DNA of 64,000 nt from Serinus canaria (lineage: Eukaryota; Chordata; Aves; Passeriformes; Fringillidae), in contig NC_066343.1 in assembly GCF_022539315.1 (NCBI RefSeq), forward strand, positions 43,228,466-43,292,465, in the 5' to 3' direction. Each line of letters opens with the position of its first letter. Positions within the stretch are counted from its first letter, which is position 1. Made by a program: the position numbers and the translations under genes. Positions 13,291 through 27,296 of the stretch are shown piece by piece. The notes under the pieces are model-generated. The model was not told the origin of the DNA. It did not search any database and saw only the letters and a list, made by a program, of their open reading frames with translations.

Positions 13291-13705
13291 CTGTATAATT
13301 TTTTGTTGTTGTCCTCTTTGTTTGGTTTGCCTTTTTTTCCCTTCTTTTTGTAATCCATCAAAAAAGAGGTGATATTATACAGTGATTGGGGGAACAAAAA
13401 CCAAACAAACTTGCTTCAGTTTGAAGTGTAAATTCGAAACTACTTATTTTGAGTTTTGGATTCAGGCCTACTAGTTTCAGGAGTAATAACAGTGCACTAA
13501 AAGAAAACTCCTGAATTAGTGTCTCAATGCTTTTCATTTTCTGTTGTACTGTCCCCTCGCCCAGAGACTTTGTAAACAACTCTGAATTGCTCTCTGTATC
13601 AGAGGCACCAAAGAGGAGATGTACGCACAAGGCTGGCTCCTCTGAGGCATTGTGTAGGAAATATGCTGACTGCTTACAGAAACAAGCAAGAGGCAGAGAT
13701 AGAGA
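13291..13705. other. Intergenic, nothing recognised
   Basis: No gene or repeat family is recognised. Confidence 0.5.
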
Positions 13706-13862
13706 AGGGGAGGGAGGGAGGGAGGCAGGAAGGAAGGAAGTGGCAGAAGGAAGTGGTGGAAGGAAGAAAGTGGCGGAAGGAAGTGGCGGAAGGAAGGAAG
13801 TGGCGGGAGGGAGGGAGGGAGGGAGGGAGGGAGGAAGGGAGAGAGGAAGGGAGGAAGGGAGG
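13706..13862. repeat. Polypurine (GGGA/GGAA)n tract, G-quadruplex-prone
   Basis: Purine-rich plus strand over about 155 bp. It has GGGA runs at both ends and repeated GGAAGTGGC(A/G)GAAGGAAG units between. At about 13806-13835 consecutive GGGA units give more than four G3 tracts with 1-nt loops, the canonical G-quadruplex pattern. The Lys/Glu/Gly-rich frames across it are not genes. Confidence 0.93.
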
Positions 13863-16800
13863 AATCTCCTACAAACAGCAAAACAGAAGGGACAGAAGTG
13901 TCTGCTAAGATTGTCATGGCTGGTGCTGCAGACTGTTTTAAAAGCATCTTCAGTACAGGAAAGAGCATCCTTACCTATCAGTGAAAAGAAAAACCCACTT
14001 ACACATTACAAGTTTGTGTGGGCTATTTAGGAGCCTCACAGAGGAAAAAGGAATACCAAAGAAAAACTTCTAAGTTGAAAGCAAATTGCTTTAAGAGAAT
14101 ATTTTGAGCACTGGCTGCAGAACTGCTCGCACACTTTGCTTCTGTATGAAATTTCAGACAATTTTTGACAGTGAAATGTGACCATCTGCCAGACTGTGAA
14201 GTAGTTGACAACCTCAGCTATAGCCATTTCCCATTTACTTAGTATTATAAACATATCAAAAGATTTCAACTATTTCCTGTGCTTCATGGTATGGCCTCCC
14301 ACACCCGAACTACTTTACATCATCTTGCTAGAATGTCCTATGGGGAATATTCAGTATTCAATGAGGAACAGTTTTATTTAAGCACAACTGCATGGGGCTT
14401 TTTAGGAGGTATCTCCCTGCTTTCATTTGGCTTTCAGATGTTTTTTAAAGTGCTGTGTTTTGTTTCTCACCCATTTACAATCTGATTTTCAAAAGTACAG
14501 AAAAACCTGCTGCTCTTATTTTAAGTGGCTTGGCTAGCCTAACATCTCTGATAATCAAATCATAAGTTCATCACTGCTTCAATGCTGCTGCTTTTTGTAA
14601 AAAAACAAAACAAAAAGAATCAACAAGTTGAGAAACCAGATAGCCATGTAAAATGCTTGCAGTATTTGGTTAAATAGATTTTCCATATGTTAAAAAATAG
14701 TTTGGTGCCTTAATGCTTCAGAATTAGAAAACATGAGCAATATATGTGTTCAAAGAAAACACTGCTGAAAGAGCTAAACCCCAAATGCAGAAAGTAAAAT
14801 CATCACATTTAAACAGATTTCATATTAAACTTTGAGGTTAAAAAAGGCAGCCGTAAGAAATATAGCAGGGTATATAAAACCTAATACATGAAAAAAATCA
14901 AATTGACTATAACAAAAGTGAAGCATCCTTAGACCCAAAATTTCATTCACATATGCTGGGGTAGTAAAAAAATAGTATAAAAAAATTTGAAAGGAAATTT
15001 TGAGAAATAGAGCTGTAAGGCTTTTTACCATTTGTTTTAACTCTAATATGATATATGAGGGTTGTTAGTTTTTATTTCCTTCCAGACTAATTCAGCAAGA
15101 ACAATAACTTCTACATCATTATTCTGCCAATCTGTATTCCAAATGAATAAAAAAGAAAATTTATTTAATTTTTTTAAATACCATTGTTGAATGTACCTGT
15201 TTCCCTGTTCCTCCTAAAATAGCTATTTGGCATATTTTAGAAAATATTTTACTCCAAACTGTAACAGTATTTATGGTTTCCCTTTTAAAAAAAAAATCAG
15301 AAAGCTCTTTCTTATCTCTGCGTTGCCCATATGGTGAAAACTACAAAAACCACTTTGAAAATAACCCAAAAGTTAGACAAAAGGTGGGTCAAGGATACAG
15401 AGCCACTCTCAGCACATCGTAGATATTTTACCCCTCTTTCCCTGTGCCTGTTGTATCCTGGGATGTAAAGAAAAGAAAGATTTTTCCATTCTCCTCTGAA
15501 GGCTTGACTCCTAATGCTGCATTCCCCCTGATCCCAGGAATGGAACAGCAGTATCTATGTTTTCTGTTGGAGGGTGCAGTGCACACCAGGTAAGCGATCC
15601 ACAGCATGTCAGGGATTTGAGCTGTTGGCTCTGGAGCATTGCGAATCCACAGGGATTGTGGTTATTGTTGATCTGCAAAGTATATGAGCATGTGGCAACA
15701 GCTTTGTGTGTTCCCTCTCTGGCACTACTGCATGGCTTGCAACCTTGCCCAAAGTGAAATTACTTCTTTCCATTTCCTCATCCTTAACAGCACTATGCTA
15801 TCAGAAATATTGTTTTTTGTTAGACGGAAACCACCACCACTGTGGTCACAATAACTTCGTTTGTTAGTGGGAGGAGGGGAGGGGGGAGGAACAGGTGAGA
15901 AAGTGAGAGGAAAGACCTGCATGCTCGATGCTGAAGAAAAGCCTGTTTGTGCTCAATACATTGAAGAAATTGTTCAAGAACAGTTCATCCATGTGAAAAA
16001 CACAACGCCTACATGGCTGCCAAATTCAGTAAGGCCTAGTATAATCAGTTATGTAAGTGCAAATCCTAAAACTTCAAGCTGCCTGGAGGCAGTTTCAACT
16101 TCTGCACCCCATTTTTTTCCTAAGGCTGTAGAACAGTTGAGAGATGTTGTTTGCATGTTTGTGTCAAACCCTTCCATTCTTTTCTGCTTGTTTTCAACTC
16201 AAAAAAGGAGGGAAAAAAAAAAAGGTGAGTATATATAGATATATGTGTGTCTGGCACGTTCCACAAAGTCAACACCTAATTCAAGGAGCTGGGATACAAG
16301 CACCATATAGTGTAAAGGGACCTGACAGTACCAGAAGAGTTACAGGAAAATTATGTGTTTTCATACGTTTTATGGCACCTGTAGTTAAACATGGTGTGTT
16401 TAACATGTTCTCATACTGCACCAGGATTGGCTGATGGCCATTTATTGACACCATCATACTCACATGTTCTCAGGCAACCCTGTGATTGCCTGCCTCTGTC
16501 CTTTGGGCCATGAAGAGTTCAGATAAAAAAATACATACATTTATATCCAGCATATACTTATCTAGAAATACCTATATATTAATGAGCCCAGAGGCTTTTG
16601 TGCCCTCATTCAGTCCAGCAGGATGGGCACACAGGGCAACGGGGCAGACTGGGGTTTTGATCAGTGCTACAAGACACAGGCAAGGCTGTTTGCAAAAGTG
16701 GAAATCCAGAGCAAAATGCCAACTTCAGAAGAACATGCAGGAGGAGGCAATAACAAAAATACATAAAGTGATCCAAAAGAAGACCAGGTGAACCAGAAAA

Positions 16801-18564
16801 AATGGCCAATAGGCCCATGAACCACGAACTGGATTTCAAGGTCAGTGTCACACAGAAAGGATGGTGGTGGCAGAAAGCTCTCTTTCCCTTTAGTTGTGAT
16901 GAATCTTCCAGCTACCTGTAACACAATTATAGGGTGGGGGTTACTTCTTCATCTAAGGATATGTTTCTTCATGTCCCTAGTTTGATGTTGCAAATAACAT
17001 GAAGGGCTGAGCATGCTGTCTGAAGACCCCAGTTCCCATGCTCTCAGAGAACATCAGCAGGATGTTGCTGATAAAGGGGTGGCCAAGCCAGTTTGTGGGG
17101 GCTGCAGAAACAGATAGTAACAAAGGATTTGGCATGCAAAAACCATGATTATTTATTGTGAAGTACAAAGCAGCAGCAAGAAGTTAGGTAGTGACAAAAG
17201 GAAGCATGTTGGGCTGTGGCTCTGGAAAGTTCAGAAGCTCAGAGCTGGACACAAAGTGGAACAATTCAGACTTGTTACTTTAGGTCCAAAATCTGTACTT
17301 GAAGGTTATGAAACATTCGTTCATTGTTGAACCTGCTAGTAATGCTCAACTCCATCTTGAAGATGTCAGCATGAGTTACTCTTTATTTCTCCCACTATTT
17401 ATTTACACAATGAATGCAACAGAATGTTTTAGGTTAGATGAGTACTCTCCTGCAAAGTTTGATCAAGGCTTTGATCAAACTTTCTTTCTGGCTGTCATTA
17501 TTGTGGAAAAAATATATGGCAGCATTTTCAGAATTCTGCAACCTATCCCATAATGCAAAATAATTGACTAAAACCTGGAATATTTAATTGTTCTAAGCAA
17601 CAGTGACAATAATCTCTTCTTTACTGCAAGTATTGCAGAAAATTTATTCAGCTGTTTATGGACATAAAAATGTTAGGGCTATATTTTACTAGCACATAAT
17701 GTCAAAGGTTGTGATGGCTGCTTCATTTGTTAGTCGGCTTCTAAATGAAAAATGCATATGCAATTAATCACCCAAGGTGGTAAACTTGTATGCTCAAAAT
17801 TCTGAGTAAAAATTTCATACACCCTTTAATTTTTTTACCTGTGAAGCTAAGTAGCCCTCCCCAGCCTATTAGGAAATCTATTATTTCCCCCATTTTTCCC
17901 CAACACTGCTGAAAATTGAACTTATGTAGGCCCTCTTCCACCACTGGATTATAATGGAGGGAACAGCATGATTCTTGAAAAAAAAACAACCACCCAACAG
18001 TTCTAGGCAAAGCACTGTTTTAATCAATAGGGATTTTGACTTGCAAAATAAACAGTTATTATTGCAAAAAAGATGTAAAAATGTTTGGAGATGCCTGTAG
18101 ATCATGCAAAAATGAGAACACAGTGATGACCCATTGCGGATTCTGAAAAAAAAGACAGTGAAAAGGTGAAAGTTTATTGCTGCACAGGACTCCAACACTG
18201 CACTGACCTCTATTTGCAAATCTATGTACCAGTTTATGTTCCTTAAAGATAGCACAGTTACACTCCCCCCTCTAGATGATTATAAACAGAAGAAAAAAAG
18301 AGGCATTCAACCCTTTTCATTGCCCACTTATGTATGTGGCAAAAAAGAAGAAAAAAAGTTAAATCTGTCACCCGTTACAATATAGTGAATGTAAAGCAGG
18401 ATCCTACTCTTTTCAGATATCCATCCAGTCCTACAGTGCCTACTACTTTTTAATTTAATGGATATTTATCCATGTCTGCATTGAATGTTACCATGAAAAG
18501 AACTGGAATGCTCTGTCAGGGGCCAGCTTTGGATATTGTATGTTATTACGTAACATCATGAAAG
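13863..18564. other. Intergenic, nothing recognised
   Basis: 4.7 kb without a recognisable exon or known repeat. Any N-terminal part of the Polinton-like polymerase would have to lie in the last part of this block. I could not identify it there. Confidence 0.5.
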
Positions 18565-19900
18565 ATGGACTACCTGAAAACGGTACATTTTAGCATCACA
18601 CCCAAACTGTTCAAGAGAGGTTCACTGAAAAAAGTCAGATGTAGAAAAATTTTGGACAAACTGTTCGCACTGCTAGGACCCAGAAAAGTGATTTTTTGTG
18701 GCAGGAAAAAATTCTGGTTTTATTACAAACCAGACGCTGACAGAAAAATGTATCAGTAAGATTTTGGTAGCCTCTACTTCTTCACCAGCAAACAAAACAT
18801 TATCCTCCAGAACACCCTGGAATTAGTTTTTGACACCCTGACAGGCTGCTTTAGCATGTTCAAAGTAAAAGTCTACCTACCCCATGGGTTCTTTCTCCCC
18901 GTGCTTCCCATTAAGGTCAAAGGCAAGCTACTGTTTGCCTTATGACATACTCGAGCAGAGAGCTGACACACCCTCTGCATCCACAGCAATGAAGAAGGAG
19001 CCCTTATGGGTACCTGGTATTCCTTGGAATTGAAGAAGTCTCTAAAGAAAGGATGTAAAATTTATGGAGTTTGACATTTTCATCAGTGGGTAGAAGTCTT
19101 CCCAGAGATTATTTAAAACTACACTTCCACCAGAAGTAGGAAGCTTCAGGCTGCACTGCTTGATAAACAGATGATGACAAAAAGGCTAATATGTTGCAGA
19201 TTAAAGGCAGAAAGATGATGTGTCCTGAGCATATTAAGAAAAATTCTACCAAATGCTGAGTTTCAAAACCATTTTAAAATTTTCCGCAGAAAAAAATGAG
19301 ACAGACATCCGACCCAACCAACACTACCATTGTAAGAAAATCAGATGACCTGTAGGGGTATCTCCTCTCTGACTTGCCATGTGTCCCAATGTGAATTTTA
19401 CCAATGCGGATGTGGACACTGCCAAAGGATGTGGGATTCTGAAGTGCAGCACTAACATTTTCACAGTGTGCTCCCTCATGGCAGCAGGCCTCCAACTTTA
19501 CAATGTCTTACACGCCCTGCAAAACTGCTGCCTTTATCATGGCGCAGATTCTGTGACATTTGAGAGTAGTCACCTGGGGCACTGGATGCAACTGCTCAGA
19601 GAGTATTTATTTGTCTCCAAATGAGGACATGATGAAATTTGTGTCATCAGACTCCAAATTCAATAGCTACTTGCAGTCTGGAGACAACTCTTCTTTAAAG
19701 GTTGATGATATCAGTCTAACTGCAACAAACAGGGAAAATATAAACTTTGGGCACTGAGGTGTCTCATGGTGGACTGCATTATAAATGCAGTCAGTGATGA
19801 CCTTAAGAAGAGTGTGATAGTACAGTGCTCTATCATCAGAAATGAGGAGAAGTGAGCATTAGAAACCAGAACCTTTCAGAACCTGCAGAAGGTAGTCTAG
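18565..19900 (+). pseudogene. Decayed Polinton/Maverick-type protein-primed family B DNA polymerase
   Basis: A relic of the replicative DNA polymerase of Polinton (Maverick/adintovirus-like) elements, which replicate DNA by protein priming (family knowledge). One reading frame (18565-19085) carries a motif-A-like DFGSLYFFTSK at 18760, a conserved block containing LPVLPIKVKGKLLFAL, and GALMGTWYSLELKKSLKKG. It is interrupted by stops at 18757, 18943, 18964 and 19072. A second frame holds the motif-C region LYHGADSVTF at 19532-19561, where the first catalytic Asp is replaced by Gly. A third frame has FVSSDSKFNSYLQSG (from 19638), matching the thumb region. The C-terminal part returns to the second frame (VDCIINAVSDDLKKSVIV, from 19769). 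At least two further frame changes separate the pieces. The exonuclease-domain end is not identified. The copy is dead and old. No intact reading frame is proposed. Confidence 0.75.
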
Positions 19901-22900
19901 AGAAAGAGTGCTTAAAAATATTTTAAAAGCCTTCAGTTTTTGACCATGGACATGTGCTGTAAGAACCTGTTTTCTGTTTTTCCAGCATGGCCTAACATTC
20001 CTATGAAAATCCATTTTGTAAAATGTCTTTTGGAAAATACAAATCACTGCCTCTCTCTAATGCCTGAGAATAACCTGTGGTCTGAATGTTGTTGGAACAA
20101 CAGGCCAGAACTACTCTGTAAATATTGTTTATGGAATTTTTCTGGCTCTCATGTGAAAGTCTCAGGGACAACCACTTATTTCCCTCTAATAAAATAATAA
20201 GGTTGTGTTCGAAGATGAACTCTGCTTGTGAGAGCAGAAACTGAGGAAGCTTTTAATAAGTATGCAAATCACAGGAGTCCCAGTGTCCAGAAGGGCTTTT
20301 TTGCCAGGGTTAAAGTCACTCTGAACAAAATATATGGTGGTATTTGAGAATCCCAGAGACTACTTCCAGGCTCCACCCCTAGGCCGATTTACCCTGCAAA
20401 GCCCTGTTCTTTTAAGAAGTGATTGAAGAATTTGCATAGTTATCACATAAGTATCTGGTTGATAATTTAAATGTTTCTAGCCCAGAACCTTTCAGGCTAA
20501 GAAATGGTATTTTCCAGCTAGAGCAGCTAGTTTACACTTTACACAGTGAAAATAAAAAAAGAGGTTGGTGTTCAGCTGTAAATAGAGAGAACCTGGACTG
20601 ACATCTTGTGTTGCTATCAGTGCACACTTAGAAATAGGATGTCACAAGGTCTGTCCTTTCTTGACCTGTGAATCAGTCCTTCTTCTGGCAGTGGAAAGAA
20701 ATATTCTACACTACCTCTGATGACCTGATAGAGGCCATTTCCAACACTGAACAGAGTATGTTTGAAGATGAGCATTGCATTAACAGCCCAAGAGATACAC
20801 ACACTGAAAAAGGTTTGCAGGTATGCCAAAATCCTGAGCAGCAAAACTGTGCCCTTCAACTCCTGTTGCAAGGCTTCTACTGGCAATTGCCATTGAGTCT
20901 GTCTGCAGGGCACTTCTGCACATTGCTGCTGGTGTTGGGGGCAAGATTTCTCTTAATTTCTTAAATGCAGGGGCCCTGCCCAGCCTGAAGGGGAACAGAA
21001 GGAAGAGTCAAGCCATTCTGATCCCAAATCTTGAGGTAAAAACATACATATTGTTCTTGCAAAAATTTTGTGCTTCCTCTGCCCACATGATGCACTGAAT
21101 CACACTTAGGTCTTTCACTCTGGGATTTCAAGCAGTGTTCTGAAATGTGGTCTAAATGCCTATGGCTCTTATGAATAAATGGGGATCACAGTCCAGCAGG
21201 TTCATGCCATCCTTATTTTTATTTCTGACTAAATCCGATCAGATTTTTTTTATCCAATGACAACAACTTTGATTCTGGGCCTAAAAGTTCTCCACTGGAA
21301 TTGCTAGTGAGTCTTGGTAATTCTCTCAGGTTTTGAAAAGCAGTTAGCAGAGAAAATAAATTGTGAATTGCTGCTAGGCGTGTGAAACTTGGAGGTCTGA
21401 AAGTGAGAGATTAGATGATCTCCCAGGGTACATCTTAATACCACATTTGAGCCAATTATTTGTTGGAATGAAGCTGGTGGAAGCAGAGGGAAGTGAGAGG
21501 GGAGAGAGATTTAGTTGTTTAAACTAAGCACTGACGGATCACTATCACAAAAGTGAAAAAACAACAACAAAAAACCTCCACAAAAACCAAAATTAAAATA
21601 ACCCAAAAACCCCAAAACCCACAAAACAAAACAAAAAAGGTTTTTTAGCAATGTGCCTGCACTTAGAATGCTGGTTCTTTGGGCTAGTGCTCTTATCTGC
21701 ATCAAACATATTTGTTAAAAATTTAAAGATTTAGTTCAATGCAATTTTTTTTTGCAGTACCAGGTTTGAAAAAATCACACAGCTTAATGAGATATAATTA
21801 TGACAAAGACTTCTATGAGAGTCAACAAACACTACATACTGGGGGTTAAAGAAAGCATGCCACAGATTGTTTTTTCTTATTCAGGCCTTCATCATAGTAG
21901 GGGGGAAAAATCCTAAACAGAAGTAAACCAAAACCCCAAAACTCTCCTGGAAAGCCAAGTACTTTACTAGGCCTCTTGCTTCATGGGGATTAATGACCCC
22001 CATTCAAAACTGTGCTACATTTAGAGTGCAGGGAAGGCTATATCCTTTGTTGGCATAAAAGGGTGGGTCTCCTTTGACTTCAGCAGAGTTTGGCTTATTT
22101 ATGCAAGCAGAGAATTTGGCCCTAAAATTATTAGTTGCATTTTAAGTACCTTCCCCTGCCAGAGCAGGATTAGTCCCTCATTCAATGCATTTTGCAGTCT
22201 AATGTTAAAAATGAAATGTTAAGCATTCCATATGACAAGAGTTTTCCCTATGCCTCTCAGGATGTGAACTCATTAGGAACTTTTTCTGGTTGCCCAGCCT
22301 ATGCTAATTTCTCTTTATTATCATCTGACTCCAGTACTAGCAGCTCTACTCCATGGCACCACACAAAGCAATTCTCCATCCTTTCTTTTGTGTAATTAAG
22401 ATGTGTCAGGAAAAGTAAGGATTCTTTTTTCAAAGCACTAACATGCATGTGTGATTGTTATGCAAACTCTTGCTATTACATGAGTTAAAAGTTAATTCAA
22501 GAAATAAGGAAAATGTCACCTTTGATCTTGTTTATGTGCTAGAAAGAATACAAAAATTTTTACTGTGGAGATTGCCAGGAAAATGTACATGAAGAAGTAC
22601 AACATGCCTCTGTCTCTACATGTAGGTGAATGGAGGTTGCCAGATACACTAGAAACACACTTTAAGGAGGAACCATAAAGAAAGCAAATGAGGAGCCTCC
22701 AACTTCTCTGGTGCTGGAAGTACACTCTGTACACTCCCTGACATTGTTGCTAAATGCCAGAGAGTGAGCCCTGCTTCTTGAGATGGATTAGATGAACAGA
22801 GATCTGAAAAAAAGGCCAGCAATTCCTTGGCCTGCTATAAAACCACTTGTTTTGATTCCCCATGATTGTAAAGGTAACTTTGCTATATGATCTAATTTTG

Positions 22901-25900
22901 CTTTTCTTACATGTTTTAAATAGTAAGTTACCATCCAAGAATGACCTCAGAGATCAATAAGGCTACTTATGAAATAAAGCAGTATTGATGTGTGCCAGTA
23001 AAGATGGCACACAAAAGAGTCCTTGAGCCCTCCCTTTAAAATTCTTGCTGTTAGACAGCTCGGTAGGAGTTTAGCCAGTATACATACTTTCAGACCTTCT
23101 CAAGCTGCAGAAGCTGGAAGTCCTGCTCAGCTCCCATTAAAATAATTTCATCAATTTTTCTATGAAAAATACACATCTTACGCCGTTCTTGTAAGTAAAT
23201 ATTTACACCTTTTCAGGCTACTGCAAGTAGTTCCTCCTAATATACCATGAAGTAGGTTAAACTGAGCAGAGATTGAAGCCTAATATAAAAGCACAAAGGT
23301 CTCTATAAATTGGGAAATCAGAGCACTGTGATTTTGGCTGCAGAGTGCAACCGGACTTGAGAAGCTAAACTGCTGGAGCCCAAGTGCAATTCTGGTGCCA
23401 AACATTTGTCTGCACGCTGTTCCTGTGCAGCTCAGCTTTGACAACATCCCTGTGACTTAGAAGGCACTGCTCCTCCTTCCTTCACATACTGAAACTGTCC
23501 CCTGCTAATGAAGTCATACTGACTGAACACAGCACACTCCAAGTGAACACTGATCGCAGGGCACGGGAGACACGCAAAGAATGGCCCTGCCCTCTCCACC
23601 CCAGCCCAGGGCTTGTTAGCAGGGAAAACATGCACAAGTGTCACTTCTTCCAGCTCTCTGCTGAGAGGTACTCCCAGCCTTGCCGCCAGTCAGTCACCAC
23701 CTGCAGCACACTGCTGCAGAATGGCAGTATGTTTGTGGGGCACAGAATTCATTTTCTCCTTATGTCTAGATAAATTTATCACAGAGCAAATTATTTTTGC
23801 CTACAGCCCCTCCTAGAAAGGTTTTGTTTGCACACTGAACAGCCTACAATATAGAGTCAGGAGAGCAGTCACTATTTTTAGTGCCAGTTACTTACTGTCG
23901 CAGGATACTTGTTTTCTAAATTAGATAAATTGACCTAGAAGTCTTCATCCTTGCTTTTGGCCTCTGGGCTTAATTTCTTCAGAAAGGAAAACAAAGTCTC
24001 TTGAAATGTATTCTGATGTGATTAGGATAGTTACTTCAGTGATATCATTAGTTTAAATCAAAAAGTATTACCCTCTGCATATTCATTTCCATGAACAGTT
24101 CAGAAGGTACAATAATTTAAGAACAATGTCACTTCAATTCATTGGAATGATTACCATATGTAAAGAAAGCAAAAAAGCAGTAACAATGGGGGAGTTGAGT
24201 TGACATGTCGGAGTAAAGCAATTCCAAAAGGAGGAACAAAAACTTCACCACAATAAATGTGAATGTTTGATCTACCAGTGTATTACAAACAGTGTGGTTT
24301 TCACCAGCTATACACTCCTGGATTTGTAAACAACTTGTCTTGGATATTATAATCTAAATGACATTATTAACTGAGTATGAACATGACACTATTGTGGTAG
24401 TGAGATAAAACTTCTAAAATACTTTTACTCCATGGTTTTAAATTTGCAGTGATTAACTTAGTTGGTCTTACAAGGAAGAAGCAAGGTCTTGAGAATTTCC
24501 AGCCCCTGAAATGATGCATTGGTTCACTTCAAGGCTGAATCCAAGACAGTGTCCAGCAGCAGAATCTCACAATGAATTTGTGCAAGACAGTCTCTCTACA
24601 GTATCATGCTTATCCACTGTTTGTATTACATAAGAAAAAAGGAAAACCAGGATTAACGACATTTCAGTATTTCAAATTCAATATAAAGCTTACTGTCTCA
24701 ACAGATATGTAAGAAAAAAGATGAATATAAACATATAAGAATATAATAAAAAATAAAGACAAAGAACAAATGCTGGAATGACCTGAACAAGCAACACTCC
24801 CCACCAAACATCTGGACACTACAAATTCTGAGGAAGTTACTGCATCAGAATCCAGATTTTGCAGCTGTCTCATAATGAGCTGAACCAAAACTTTGGATCT
24901 GATCATATCCGAGTTTTAAAGATGTTTGGATTCAGGCCTTAGTTTGGAGCTCTGGCTGCGTTACAATGCATGCATGTTTCTGAGCAAATAAAATGATTGA
25001 GCCCTATAAAAACCAAAACATTTTGAAATATATGTTAAGAGGTGCTTCACCATATTAGGGAACTGGATCAACTAATTTTAAATCTTCTTGTTTAAAACTT
25101 ATTTGCATATTCACTTAAAGTTTAACTGTGCATTCTCTAATAGTCACAAAAAATATACATGCATCATGTGTCTGTAAGTTCCACCTTTTATATGACAAAG
25201 AAGAACCGGACATTTAAGAGGCAAAAAATTACTTTTATCAGTTTTGTTTGCATGCAGTATTGCATTGCTTGGTAAGCACCAAGTACCATCTATTGAACTG
25301 CTCACTTCTTCACAGCATGGTTTCTTACATATCTCTCAGAATTCTTGACATTTTTAAAGTCTTTTGGAAATCTTGAAGATCTCTGATATTCATCAGAATA
25401 TTTTCTCTTGAAAGATGAGAGGGTTTTTTTTAATTTGGATAAAAATCAGAGTAAGCAACATTTCCTTGTTTCCTTGTTTGCCACACATCAGTTCATTTTG
25501 TACTACTGAAAGATAAATTGTGGCCTTCAAATGCCACTACTTTTAAAGATATTGCAAGTATTCCCTATATATAAAGTGAGATAAAAACACTGAGACAAAA
25601 AGGACCTGACAGCAGTTTTTCTGAGAATAATTATTGCAAAACAAAGTCTGAGCCCTACTGTAAAAAATGTTGTACCTGTAGATGCACACAACAAAGAGAG
25701 TTGACTTAAATAACTGGCCAAGAAAAGAACCAATAGAAAAGTATAAGTTTTTACCACAAAACAGAGGCTCAGCATCTGCTTATACTACTATTTGCAGTTT
25801 CTCTCCCTCTTTTTTTGCCTGCCCAAAAATAACCTGCCCAACTAGACCACTCCCTGTTTCCCTCTCTGTATAAAGAAAAAATCATCTGTCAAAATACAGA

Positions 25901-27296
25901 GATCTGTCAAATGCTCCTGACGTCCAGTTCCCCAAGGCTCCATGGGCCTCTTTCCTTAGGTTCCACACACATTGTACACGTGCCTCACCTCATCCAGAAC
26001 CTGTGTTTCAGAAGTAGCATGTTACAGTAGTGGCAGAAATAGAAGTGAAACTACCCTTTGCCACTGTTCTACAGGAGGCTAAATAACACTTTCTCTGAAG
26101 AGATGCATTGCTAAAACTAGTCAGCTGCAGTTAAAAACCCAGAGCATCTGTGTTTACTTACAGAGAGCTTCACCCAAAAGGCTGAAAGGGCAGCATGATA
26201 ACAAAAGCATCTTTGAAATACAATTTTTTTTTCTCTCAGTGCAGAATTTGGGGATGTAGAATTTCCTTTTCATACAGGGTATTTGCTTGTCTTTTATGGT
26301 TTTTCAAAGACATGTATTAGACTGCACTCCTTGAAGATTAGGCATAACTGCCATTCAAAACCAGAAGATTATTAAAAATAATCAGATTCAATTTATTGCT
26401 GTAAGTGCTCCTTTTTAGCTGTCTCGCCCCCCCCCTTTTTTTTTTAATACTCTAAAAGCATTTGAAAATCTTCAAAGTGTTTTAAGCTTCTATGAGGGCA
26501 AGAAACATACTTAAAAGATTTCTCATATACCCAGTCATGTGCAAATATTAGAGTTTTTGAATGAAACTGGAGATATTGCAAGAAATTCTCACAATGAACT
26601 TTGCGTTTTGACTGCACTGGTCAAGAGACCTGAAACAATGCCTGTAAAAAGCCATGAACATAATTTCACTCCTCTGTGTCTACTATTAGTACTTACAGAA
26701 ATATGAAGTCTTTACCAGTAATGCAAAATTGGATCCTAAACACTCCTGCCTTCTTCATCTTTACACATCCTTCATCACACATTTGTGAATTATATTTAAA
26801 ACTGGTGTTACAGAGCTCTATATGAACATAGACTTCTTATATAGATTGAAATTTTGGTGTGAGCCAAGGTGAGTAAATGCAATCGCAGTCCTGAGACTTA
26901 AAAAAAGAGCAGTGAACCAGCTTCTTAGCTTCCAAAGATTTTCAGTCAGTCAGCTCAAGAGACTGGATGATAGCCACACTGAAGTGGAAATGCGGTATCA
27001 CTTATTGCACTGAAGCTTTATTTAGATAAGTGGAATCCAGATTATCATTAATTATAATCAAGGTAAGAGAACAGATGTCTATATTGGCAGGGAATCTCCT
27101 CATATTGGCCCACTGAAGGTGTTGGCAAAACAGATAGTTCCCTAGTGACTAGCTATTACATTTCTCTACCTAGCTTTCTTTACCTAGCTTTCTTCATAGA
27201 CACAGAAAGGAGAAGGATGGTCAGGGAATGAACGTCTCTCATTTCTTCAGCCACTTAATTTAGAAAGGGAATAAGTTCTGTTTGAAAAGAAAAGGT
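19901..27296. other. Intergenic, mostly nothing recognised
   Basis: The part up to about 20960 may hold further decayed sequence of the Polinton-like element: medium-length open frames at 19940-20197 and 20668-20964 on the same strand match nothing I can name. An A/C-rich low-complexity stretch lies at about 21555-21640. The remainder is ordinary AT-rich DNA, with a poly-C/poly-T run near 26427-26445. Confidence 0.45.

Noticed and set aside
13527..14030. 167-codon Gly/Glu/Arg-rich frame and its antisense Pro/Leu-rich partner
   Set aside because: Both run through the polypurine tract, which has no stops for compositional reasons.
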